45,986 nt of DNA. Origin: an uncultured Bacteroidaceae bacterium (GTDB lineage: Bacteria; Bacteroidota; Bacteroidia; Bacteroidales; Bacteroidaceae). The notes under the pieces are model-generated. The model did not search any database. It saw only the letters and a list, made by a program, of their open reading frames with translations, and was not told the origin of the DNA. The translations under genes were made by a program, and so were the position numbers. Of the stretch, positions 8,404 to 16,327 are shown piece after piece. Positions within the stretch are counted from its first letter, which is position 1, and each line of letters begins with the position of its first letter. Where the stretch lies: contig CAJGDP010000013.1 of assembly GCA_904502235.1 (NCBI GenBank), positions 1-45,986 on the forward strand, read 5' to 3'.

Positions 8404-11055
8404 ATGAAGAAGATATATATATACATGCTTACGGTGCTTATGGTCTCTGTTATGGGGCTTGTAAGCTGTTCCGACAATGATAGTCTTGTCGGTGGAGAGT
8501 ATGGCTTTGTGCAGTTCAAACTATACAAGAACAGCACGGGAAGCAAACAGGATGCTGCGACTACACGTGCGGTAGAGAAACTGGAGTATCTCTCTGATGC
8601 GCATAAAATCAAGGTGTTGCTGAAGTATGATGGAAATACCATTGCACAGACAATGGTGTTGAATTCATACAATGCCGAAAATGCGGAATATGGTCTGAGA
8701 AGTGATAAACTGCATCTGCTTGCAGGCAAATATTCTTTTGTTGGATATACATTGTACGACAAATTCGACAAGGAACTTCTTTCGAGAGATGTTACAGATT
8801 GCTTGATAGAGATTGTTCCCGGCGGATTGCAGGTTCAGGATGTTTATACCGATGCTGTTGAGCGCGGTCTTGTTTCGTTTAAATTGGTTAAAGTGTGGGA
8901 CAAAGCGACACGTGCTGCAAAAGAGGGTGAAGATTATTCCTTCAGCAGTATCAGATGTGCCGATATTACTGTACAGAACACTTTCACCAAGGAGACAACC
9001 ACAATAAAGAAAGTTCTTGTGAACTATGTGGAGGATTTTGCCGATGATGCCGAGCCGGGCAAGAACCGTGAAATCTCATATGCATTGTGTGATACCGTGG
9101 TGTGGTTGAAAGCAGGAACATACAAGGTAAAGAATTGTGTGACATATTCCGATAAAAAAGGCCGTTCCGTACTTGCTACAGAATACAACACCACATCCGA
9201 GACATTTGATGTTTACGACAATGAGTTGAGCGAGAACGTGAATGTTCCCGTAAATCTCAGTGAGACAGCCGAGTATATCAAGGACTATATTGCACTCAAG
9301 GAGATATGGGAGGCTCTCGATGGTGAGAACTGGAGTTATGCAGGCGATGTGGAGGCGCAGGGTGCCAACTGGAATTTCAACAAGGATATTGACTTGTGGG
9401 GCGACCAGCCCGGTGTTGGCTTGAACTCAAACGGCCGTGTAGAAACTATTTCTTTGGAGGGCTTTGGACCGTCAGGTGTCGTACCCGATGCCATCGGACA
9501 GCTTACCGACCTTAAGATTCTGTATCTTGCCAGCCACTCCGATCTGCTCGGTGGTCATCTCTTTGGCAGAATAGAGTCGGAGATGAGCGATGCCGAAAAA
9601 ATGTCGGTCCGCATGGATTATGCCGACAAGGTCCTGAAGAAGGATTTCCGTCTTGGACTTTCCGAAATGTGGCAGAAGACAATTGAGGTTGACGAGAAAC
9701 AGCAACCTTTGAAGAAGGGAATTTCGTTAAAAGGTATCCACTTCGGTGATATGACCAACGGTATTGAGGGTGTCTCTAAAGCTGTAATGCGTTGTACAAA
9801 ACTTGAGCAGTTCTTTATTGCGAACGCTCCAATTACTCACGACGGCTTCTTTAGAGAAATCGGCGAGGATTCTCCTTATTATGCCGAAAAGGATGAACTC
9901 TCTTGGGAGAATATGACCACTCTGCTCGATATAGAGATATTCAACTGCCCCAAGCTGACAGCATTGCCAATGGATATGCTTGCAAACCTTCCTGAATTGC
10001 AGATGCTCAACGTATCGGCTTGTAAGGGCATAACAGGCGAGCAACTGAAAGCCGATTGGGAAACATTCATCAACGGCAAGAGCGGTGAGAAAATCCAGGT
10101 CATCTATATGGGATTCAACAATCTTAAGGAGTTCCCTGTAGAGGATGAACTCAAGAAGATGGTCAAGTTGGGTATGATAGACTGTACAAACAATCAGATA
10201 GAGGTGCTTCATCCTTTCGGAAAGAGTATAAATCTTGCCCAGGTATATCTTGATTATAACAAAATTAAGAGTATCCCTGTATCGGAGGACGGACATTTCT
10301 GTGGATACACACAGCTCGAAAGCTTTAATGCATCGCATAACGAAATAACTGAATTCCCCGATATTTTCAATGCTAAATCGGCTTATGTTTTCCAATCGGT
10401 GGACTTCTCTTATAACAAGATTACAGGTTTCGAGAACGGTGAGGACTTCAAGGGTATCAATGCTTCTCAGGTGAACCTTTCCGACAATCATCTTAAGACA
10501 TTCCCCGGAGTGTTGTTCAAGACAGGTTCTCCAATGAACTATCTTGTGCTTGCCGGTAACGGTATGGAAAAAATTCCTGCAGGTTCGTTGCAGGGCGCAA
10601 ATGCCTATATGCTTGAGGCTCTCGATTTGAGCTACAACTATCTGAGCAAACTTCCCGATGACTTCTATGCGCGTACATTGCCATATCTTACAGGACTCGA
10701 TCTTAGCTTCAACTGCTTTGCCGAATTCCCTACAAAGCCGTTGAGTATAAGCAGTCTGCAACGTTTGTTCGTGCGTTATCAGCGCGACAAGGATGGTAAC
10801 CGCATCCTTAAGGAGTGGCCTACCGGCATATACACCTGCCCATCGTTAAGCTTCTTGTGCTTGGGTGGAAATGATTTGCGTAAGATTGAGGATACCATTT
10901 CTCCGAATATATTCTATTTTGAGATTGCCGACAATCCTAACATCTCAATCGACCTGTCGGCTGTGTGCGATTATATCCGCCTTGGATATTATATGCTGGT
11001 GTATGATGTTACACAGGATATACGCGGTTGTGATGCGTTGAATCTGGAACGATAA
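8404..11055 (+). CDS. DUF4458 / leucine-rich-repeat surface lipoprotein
   Basis: An 883-residue lipoprotein (MKKIYIYML..., lipobox GLVSC followed by SDNDS). The N-terminal part (about 30-290) matches my recollection of DUF4458: YGFVQFKLYK, VLNSYNAENAEYGLRSDKL, KYSFVGY. A short linker with the pattern ALKEIWEALDGENWS introduces a long leucine-rich-repeat region (about 330-870) with units such as LQMLNVSACKGI, FNASHNEITEFP, VNLSDNHLKTFP, LDLSYNYLSKLP and LDLSFNCFAEFP. LRR solenoids bind proteins, which fits a role in capturing protein substrates for the protease two genes downstream. The ATG at 8404 is preferred over the TTG at 8398. Confidence 0.82.
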   Translation: MKKIYIYMLTVLMVSVMGLVSCSDNDSLVGGEYGFVQFKLYKNSTGSKQDAATTRAVEKLEYLSDAHKIKVLLKYDGNTIAQTMVLNSYNAENAEYGLRSDKLHLLAGKYSFVGYTLYDKFDKELLSRDVTDCLIEIVPGGLQVQDVYTDAVERGLVSFKLVKVWDKATRAAKEGEDYSFSSIRCADITVQNTFTKETTTIKKVLVNYVEDFADDAEPGKNREISYALCDTVVWLKAGTYKVKNCVTYSDKKGRSVLATEYNTTSETFDVYDNELSENVNVPVNLSETAEYIKDYIALKEIWEALDGENWSYAGDVEAQGANWNFNKDIDLWGDQPGVGLNSNGRVETISLEGFGPSGVVPDAIGQLTDLKILYLASHSDLLGGHLFGRIESEMSDAEKMSVRMDYADKVLKKDFRLGLSEMWQKTIEVDEKQQPLKKGISLKGIHFGDMTNGIEGVSKAVMRCTKLEQFFIANAPITHDGFFREIGEDSPYYAEKDELSWENMTTLLDIEIFNCPKLTALPMDMLANLPELQMLNVSACKGITGEQLKADWETFINGKSGEKIQVIYMGFNNLKEFPVEDELKKMVKLGMIDCTNNQIEVLHPFGKSINLAQVYLDYNKIKSIPVSEDGHFCGYTQLESFNASHNEITEFPDIFNAKSAYVFQSVDFSYNKITGFENGEDFKGINASQVNLSDNHLKTFPGVLFKTGSPMNYLVLAGNGMEKIPAGSLQGANAYMLEALDLSYNYLSKLPDDFYARTLPYLTGLDLSFNCFAEFPTKPLSISSLQRLFVRYQRDKDGNRILKEWPTGIYTCPSLSFLCLGGNDLRKIEDTISPNIFYFEIADNPNISIDLSAVCDYIRLGYYMLVYDVTQDIRGCDALNLER

Positions 11056-11073
11056 CCATTTAAAGGAAATGTC

Positions 11074-12789
11074 ATGACTAAGAATATAGTTAAAATAGCA
11101 TTATCGATTATGGCAGCAGTTGTGGCTGTCGCTTGTACCGATAAGAATAACGACGGCATAGGTTTCTCTTTGGGTGTCAAGGAAAATGAACCTATAGAGA
11201 TGAGTGCCGTTGGTGGCAAGGATGTCATTCTTGTTGAGACCAATGAGAGTTGGGTTGCAACTACCAATGTACCCTGGTTGACAATTTCGCCGGCAAACGG
11301 TGTTGGAACAGCAAGTGTTGAGGTTTTTGTGGACTCTTCTCTTACAAATGAGAACCGCGAGGCTCAAATCCGTTTCCGCCCCGCTGTTTCTGCTGAAAAG
11401 AGTGTCGCTGTAAAGCAATATGGCTTTGAAAAGGTTATTATTCCAAAGGATACCGTAATAACTCTTGAGTCTTCGGCAAACAAGAACGACCGATTCTTTG
11501 AAACAGAGATTACATCAAATATCAAGTTCAAGGTTGAATTTGATTATCTCAGCGACGAAGAGGAGGTTGAGGAGTGGTTGAGTTGTAGCAAGAGCTCTGT
11601 TGATGAGGGTGAGACAGCGCGTCCGCGCAGCGTAAAGCTCCGTTTCGACTGGAGAATGAATACTGTTCCTCAGGAGCGTAAGGCAGAAATCAGATTCGTT
11701 CCTGTAAACGAGGAGGATTCCTTTGAGAAACCTTCGGTAATATCAATAGTGCAGAAACCTGCGGTGAAAATCGAGGATAACCGCACCGGCGACTCTATTG
11801 CTCTTGTGGTAATCAACGAGCGTTTGAACTGCTGGAGCGGAATCTGGGATACAAGCGAGAATTTGCAGTATTGGTCCGGTGTCAAATTGTGGGAGGTTAC
11901 AGATGAAGATCTTCCTTGTCTCGAAGCTGTAGGACGTGTGCGCTCGGTGGCATATGCCTATATCGATACAGAGGAGAGTATTCCTGCCGAAATCAAGCAT
12001 CTCAAATATCTTGAATCATTCTCGGTATCAACAAACATCAACACAATGTTGTTGAACATAGATCTGGGCCCTGAAATATGCAGTCTTGAATATCTTAAGT
12101 ATCTGCAGTTGTTCTCTTATGGTCTGGTGTCTTTGCCCGAGGAGTTCGTGAATCTCAAGAGCCTTGTAGCACTTGACTTGAGTGCCAATAATTTCAATGA
12201 GATTCCCGCTTTGCTCACTCCCGAGAATTTCCCTAACCTGAAGTCGTTGGACTTTGTAAGCAACCGTCGTTCTAATATCAAAGATTTGCGCGATAAGGGC
12301 AATCCCGAAGAGGGTATAGGCCTATATTTCCATACGGGAGTGGACAACACTCTTCACAGACTGTTATTGTGGGAGAACCTCGAGGAACTGGCTTTGTCGA
12401 ACTGCTATATCGAAGGCTCAATTCCCGACTTTACTGTTGGTGAAGATGGCGTTGTTGCTTATTCACAGGCAGATGTGGATGCTTGGGGTGGCGATACCAT
12501 ACAGTGGCTCGCCGAGAACAATATTCCAAAGATTCTGCCTAACTGTACAAGTTTGAGACTTAACCTGAATTTCTTTACAGGTAAGTTGCCCGACTGGTTG
12601 CTTTATCATCCGCACCTGCTTGAATGGATTCCCGAGATTCTTATATTCAATCAGTTCGAGAAGGGTATAAACGCATCAGGCGAGGCTGTCGGCTTTGATA
12701 ATGTACCGCTGACGTTCGATTACTATTACGATGTACTCCCCGGAATGAGAGATAAATTTGAGCTTAAGGAGGAGGTAAACTATGAATAA
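11074..12789 (+). CDS. BACON / leucine-rich-repeat surface lipoprotein
   Basis: A 571-residue lipoprotein (MTKNIVKIAL..., lipobox AVAC followed by TDKNND). A BACON domain occupies about 35-120, with the classic ESWVATTNVPWLTISP core. A second Ig-like domain follows (about 125-225). After a linker containing ALVVINERLNCWSGIW comes an LRR block (about 290-430) with LKYLQLFSYGLVSLP and LVALDLSANNFNEIP. BACON domains occur in surface proteins that bind mucin or other complex substrates. It overlaps the following protease gene by a few bases if that gene starts at 12782, which implies translational coupling. Confidence 0.8.
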   Translation: MTKNIVKIALSIMAAVVAVACTDKNNDGIGFSLGVKENEPIEMSAVGGKDVILVETNESWVATTNVPWLTISPANGVGTASVEVFVDSSLTNENREAQIRFRPAVSAEKSVAVKQYGFEKVIIPKDTVITLESSANKNDRFFETEITSNIKFKVEFDYLSDEEEVEEWLSCSKSSVDEGETARPRSVKLRFDWRMNTVPQERKAEIRFVPVNEEDSFEKPSVISIVQKPAVKIEDNRTGDSIALVVINERLNCWSGIWDTSENLQYWSGVKLWEVTDEDLPCLEAVGRVRSVAYAYIDTEESIPAEIKHLKYLESFSVSTNINTMLLNIDLGPEICSLEYLKYLQLFSYGLVSLPEEFVNLKSLVALDLSANNFNEIPALLTPENFPNLKSLDFVSNRRSNIKDLRDKGNPEEGIGLYFHTGVDNTLHRLLLWENLEELALSNCYIEGSIPDFTVGEDGVVAYSQADVDAWGGDTIQWLAENNIPKILPNCTSLRLNLNFFTGKLPDWLLYHPHLLEWIPEILIFNQFEKGINASGEAVGFDNVPLTFDYYYDVLPGMRDKFELKEEVNYE

Positions 12790-12790
12790 T

Positions 12791-14797
12791 ATGAAAAAGA
12801 CTCTTATATATGTGTTGCTTGCTGTCTTTGCCATTTCATGTAACGACAGCAATACAGACAATGGTTTTGTCGTTGAAAACAAGACAGAAATCATCACCGA
12901 CGGTGCAGTGGAGGGCGAATTGCTTGTGAAGTTCGCGCCCGAGATGGAAGACATTCTCGACTCTCATTTCGCGACCCGTGCTATGGCAACCCGTTCGGGA
13001 ATCCCTTCGACCGATGAGGTGCTTGATATTCTGGGAGCATATCGTATTGAGCGTGTGTTCCCTGTTGACCCACGTACCGAGGAACGTACACGCGAAGCAG
13101 GATTGCACTTGTGGTATAAGGTCTCTTTCGACAAGTCAATGAATATTGCCGAGGCTTATACCAGACTCTCAAAGCTTGGCGAGGTGTCAAAAACACAGTG
13201 CAACCGTCGTATATACCGCATGGACAGCGGTCGTCCCGTGTTCGTGAAGAGTGCAGACGAAGCTGTTATAGGTGATGTTGTTGAAAACGGTTTCAATGAC
13301 CCGGATTTGGCTTTGCAATGGGGTTATATAAACAAGTCCAATTATGGTTTCGAGCAGTCATGGGCAAAAAGCATTGCAGGTTGTGATGTGAATTGCGAGG
13401 AGGCTTGGGAATTGTGTACCGGCGACACGTCTATCATTGTTGGTGTAATGGACGAGGGTGTTCTCATAGATCATCCCGATTTGGCTGCCAACATCTGGGT
13501 AAACGAGGCCGAAATCTACGGTTCTTACAACGATAACGACGGAAACGGTTTCAATGGCGACCGTCATGGATATAATTTTGCATCAGACAGAGGATATATC
13601 TCGGCTACAGGTTCTAACGATACAGGACACGGAACACACGTTGCCGGTACAATTGCCGCTGTGAACAACAATGGTATAGGTGTCTGCGGTATTGCCGGAG
13701 GAGATGCTGCAAAAGGGCAGAAGGGTGTAAGAATCATGCCTCTTCAGATTTTTGATGACAACCGTGCATCAACAGTGGCTCTGGAAGCGAAGGCTTTCAA
13801 GTATGCGGCTGACAACGGTGTCGTGATAATGCAGTGTAGCTGGGGATACAACTCGGCTTATGCCAACGAGGTGCAGGGATACATGCCGGGTCCGGGCTCT
13901 GTAAAGGAGTGGGAAGCATTGTATCCGCTCGAAAAGGAGGCAATCGACTACTTTGTAGAGAATGCAGGCTCTCCGAACGGTGTAATTGATGGTGGTATCG
14001 TGGTTTTTGCATCAGGCAACGAGTCTGCAGGAATGTCGGCATACCCCGGTGCATATGAGAAATGTCTGTCGGTAAGTGCCGTTGCACCCGACTATACTCC
14101 AGCTTCCTATACAAACTATGGTGTGGAGGTCGATTTCTCGGCTCCCGGTGGTGATGGTGATTATTACGGCACACCGGGAAGTCCATACGAGAACGGCAGT
14201 ATGATATATTCAACCCTTACAACCGAAGGAAGAGCATGTTACGGATATTACGAAGGAACATCAATGGCTTGTCCTCATGTATCGGGCGTTGTAGCGTTGG
14301 GCTTGTCATATGCAGCACAGTTGCGTCGTCATTTCACGGCAGAGGAGTTCATCGCTTTGATGAATGAGCAGTCTGATGATATTGAAACAGAATATTTCAT
14401 CGGTGAGAAACTTACACATTATAATCACTCCTCTCCCGGTTCTTTTGCAACAAAGACACCGCTTTCAAAGTACAGAGGCAAGATGGGTAAGTTTGTAAAT
14501 GCAGGAAAACTGTTGAATGCCATCGAGAGTGCAGGACGCGATATGAAATTGCCCGATGTATATGTTGCACCAAAAACCACTGCGACCATTGAACTGTTGC
14601 GTTTCTTCAAGAATGTGGGAACATTTACATGCTCTGTTGATAATGAGAATATTGCTGTTGTTTCCGTAAACGGTACAGAAATCACAGTTACCGGTGTTGC
14701 CGAAGGATTTACAGTGCTGAATATAACAATCGACGGAGCTGAGCATACCGTATGCGTAACTGTACGTAACGGCGCAAACGGCAACGGTTGGATGTAA
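12791..14797 (+). CDS. Subtilisin-family (S8) serine protease lipoprotein
   Basis: A 668-residue predicted surface protease. It has a lipoprotein signal (MKKTLIYVLL..., AISC) and a propeptide-like N-domain (about 35-145) starting VEGELLVKF. The catalytic domain carries Asp221 (VMDEGVLIDHPDL), His280 (GHGTHVAG), oxyanion Asn410 (ASGNES) and Ser491 (GTSMACPHVSG), all intact. The C-terminal 80 residues look like a bacterial Ig-like (Big_2) domain: ENIAVVSVNGTEITVTGVAEG. The ATG at 12791 follows the previous stop by one base; an ATG at 12782 would add three residues. Placed in a SusCD operon with LRR/BACON binders, it probably cuts captured proteins into importable peptides. Confidence 0.9.
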   Translation: MKKTLIYVLLAVFAISCNDSNTDNGFVVENKTEIITDGAVEGELLVKFAPEMEDILDSHFATRAMATRSGIPSTDEVLDILGAYRIERVFPVDPRTEERTREAGLHLWYKVSFDKSMNIAEAYTRLSKLGEVSKTQCNRRIYRMDSGRPVFVKSADEAVIGDVVENGFNDPDLALQWGYINKSNYGFEQSWAKSIAGCDVNCEEAWELCTGDTSIIVGVMDEGVLIDHPDLAANIWVNEAEIYGSYNDNDGNGFNGDRHGYNFASDRGYISATGSNDTGHGTHVAGTIAAVNNNGIGVCGIAGGDAAKGQKGVRIMPLQIFDDNRASTVALEAKAFKYAADNGVVIMQCSWGYNSAYANEVQGYMPGPGSVKEWEALYPLEKEAIDYFVENAGSPNGVIDGGIVVFASGNESAGMSAYPGAYEKCLSVSAVAPDYTPASYTNYGVEVDFSAPGGDGDYYGTPGSPYENGSMIYSTLTTEGRACYGYYEGTSMACPHVSGVVALGLSYAAQLRRHFTAEEFIALMNEQSDDIETEYFIGEKLTHYNHSSPGSFATKTPLSKYRGKMGKFVNAGKLLNAIESAGRDMKLPDVYVAPKTTATIELLRFFKNVGTFTCSVDNENIAVVSVNGTEITVTGVAEGFTVLNITIDGAEHTVCVTVRNGANGNGWM

Positions 14798-14807
14798 AAA
14801 TGTTGCG

Positions 14808-15638
14808 ATGAAAAGGTTATTTGTGCTTATAGCAGTTCTGGTTGTGTTGCTTCAGCCAACGTCGGCTCAAATAAAGCGACTGTCGCGTGAGGCAATAGAC
14901 TCTATAAGAAACAGAACTGTGCTTGGTGATGGAGATTCCATTCTGGCATTCAGTACCAAGGTGATAGACTTTGGAACCATATATGAGAGTGATTCTGCAA
15001 GGACTTTCTGTTTCCTGTTCAAGAATCAATTGAAAGAAAAGGTGGTTTTACAGAATATCAGTGCCAATTGTGGATGTATATACCCTTTTTGTGAAAAATA
15101 TGAGTATGAGCCGGGCGAGGAAGGTGTGTTGCAAATAAAATTCAACCCCAAAGGACGTTCGGGTACAGTTGACAAGAATATTTTTGTTTATGTGGTGACT
15201 GCCAAGGAATTTTATTCCGATATAGATGGCAAAAGGGAATCTCCGAAACTTGTTGCAAAGTTGACATTGCTCGGCAATGTTGTAGATACCAATGAATGGC
15301 GTCATCTTCCTGTTATTATGGGAAGTTTGCGTCTTAAGCGCAAGACTGCGGCTTTTGAGCCTGTAAAACCCGGTACAAATCCGCAGGTGCGTATAATGTG
15401 TGCGAATGTAGGAACATCGCCTTTGAAGTTGCATTCAAGGATATTGCCGGAATTCATGACATTTGCAACAGAGCCTGTGGAGATAGCTCCCGGTGAAGAG
15501 GGTGATGTTGTTATAACCATTGATGGCAACAGATTGCCTGAGGGTGGAAAAAAGAGGTACAGCATAGTGGTCGAGGGTGTAGAAGGCAGAATCTCCGACC
15601 GTACCATAGATATAGAAATAGAAAATAATAAAGAGTGA
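14808..15638 (+). CDS. DUF1573-family exported protein
   Basis: A 276-residue protein with a Sec signal peptide (MKRLFVLIAVLVVLL..., cleavage near TSAQ) and no lipobox. Residues about 45-130 form a DUF1573/ASH-type Ig-like domain: VIDFGTIYESD, FLFKNQL, ISANCGCIYPFC, PGEEGVLQIKFNP. A second, more diverged copy fills the C-terminal half (PLKLHSRILPEF, APGEEGDVVITID). The function of DUF1573 proteins is unknown; they are common exported partners of surface systems in this phylum. The gene is 11 bases after the protease and 5 before the last gene of the locus. Confidence 0.8.
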   Translation: MKRLFVLIAVLVVLLQPTSAQIKRLSREAIDSIRNRTVLGDGDSILAFSTKVIDFGTIYESDSARTFCFLFKNQLKEKVVLQNISANCGCIYPFCEKYEYEPGEEGVLQIKFNPKGRSGTVDKNIFVYVVTAKEFYSDIDGKRESPKLVAKLTLLGNVVDTNEWRHLPVIMGSLRLKRKTAAFEPVKPGTNPQVRIMCANVGTSPLKLHSRILPEFMTFATEPVEIAPGEEGDVVITIDGNRLPEGGKKRYSIVVEGVEGRISDRTIDIEIENNKE

Positions 15639-15642
15639 TTAT

Positions 15643-16113
15643 ATGAAAAACTTTTTAAAGACAACAGCATTGCTTTTGGCTGTTTTGTGTTTTGGCGCAT
15701 GCTCTAACGAAATTGATGACCTTACACCAAAGTCGTTGGAGGTTACTCCCAATAACATTTCGGGCTATTGGATGCTGAGCGAGTACAACGGTATGGAGAT
15801 ACCTCAGGATGTATTCTTTTATGTGGAGTATGTACGTAAGGACAGAAAATTCGTAATGTACCAGAAGTTCGACAGCATGTATCCACGCCGTATAACTGGT
15901 GTGTATTCCATAGAAAAGGACAAGTATGGCAAAGCCATCCTGAACGGTGTATACGATTACAGCATGGGCGATGGCGAGTGGAACAACAGATATTATGTAA
16001 CGGAACTGCTAGAGAATTCAATGATACTCACCGCAGATTCCAAAACTGCTGACATCTGTAAATATGTACGTTGCAACGAGATTCCGGCAGAGATTATCGA
16101 AGCTGCAAGATAA
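15643..16113 (+). CDS. Small lipocalin-like lipoprotein, last gene of the locus
   Basis: A 156-residue lipoprotein (MKNFLKTTALLL..., lipobox CFGAC followed by SNEIDD). After about residue 40, ISGYWMLSEYNG has the Gly-x-Trp signature that starts lipocalin-like barrels. The rest alternates strands, consistent with a small barrel of the type annotated as lipocalin-like in Bacteroides. No ligand or catalytic residue can be assigned. It is tightly coupled to the DUF1573 gene and followed by a hairpin that probably marks the end of the operon. A role as an inhibitor or chaperone for the protease is possible but only a guess. Confidence 0.65.
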   Translation: MKNFLKTTALLLAVLCFGACSNEIDDLTPKSLEVTPNNISGYWMLSEYNGMEIPQDVFFYVEYVRKDRKFVMYQKFDSMYPRRITGVYSIEKDKYGKAILNGVYDYSMGDGEWNNRYYVTELLENSMILTADSKTADICKYVRCNEIPAEIIEAAR

Positions 16114-16123
16114 ATGATATGCA

Positions 16124-16157
16124 TTTTACCCTCTCTTTCTTGTGTGAGAGGGTAAAA
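16124..16157 (+). terminator. Perfect 12-bp hairpin at the end of the SusCD/protease locus
   Basis: TTTTACCCTCTC (16124-16135) pairs exactly with GAGAGGGTAAAA (16146-16157) around a 10-base loop. Downstream the plus strand is A-rich, so the stem lacks a classical U-tract. It could act as an atypical terminator or as a 3' end stabiliser. Confidence 0.6.
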
Positions 16158-16182
16158 ATGTAAAAAAAACATGCTTTTTCTA

Positions 16183-16211
16183 CGGTTTGTAAAACAAAAC
16201 CGTTATATTTG
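16183..16211 (+). promoter_or_regulatory. Candidate rho promoter with overlapping inverted repeat
   Basis: TATATTTG at 16204-16211 fits the -7 box. Just upstream, CGGTTT (16183-16188) and AAACCG (16197-16202) form an inverted repeat in the spacer region, a possible operator. The expected -33 TTTG is not at the normal distance. The transcript would have a leader of about 110 bases before the rho ATG; rho is often autoregulated through its leader in other bacteria. Confidence 0.5.
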
Positions 16212-16327
16212 CATTATAAATACAAGGGTATATTCCTTCCCTGTTTCTATTTAAGGAAAATCAAAAATCATATTTGCTCTTTTTTGTGAACTTATTTCTC
16301 ATTTGAGATATAGAGTATCATTCGTTT

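Noticed and set aside
9727..10761. 344-codon open frame on the minus strand opposite the LRR lipoprotein
   Set aside because: The plus strand encodes regular leucine-rich repeats; the antisense frame is a by-product of the repeat codons.
1414..16145. 15-base direct repeat CTCTCTTTCTTGTGT at 1414-1428 and 16131-16145, near both ends of the SusCD locus, considered as attachment-site remnants
   Set aside because: About one 15-base pair is expected by chance in a window of this size, the sequence is low complexity, and no integrase or tRNA-end target is present.
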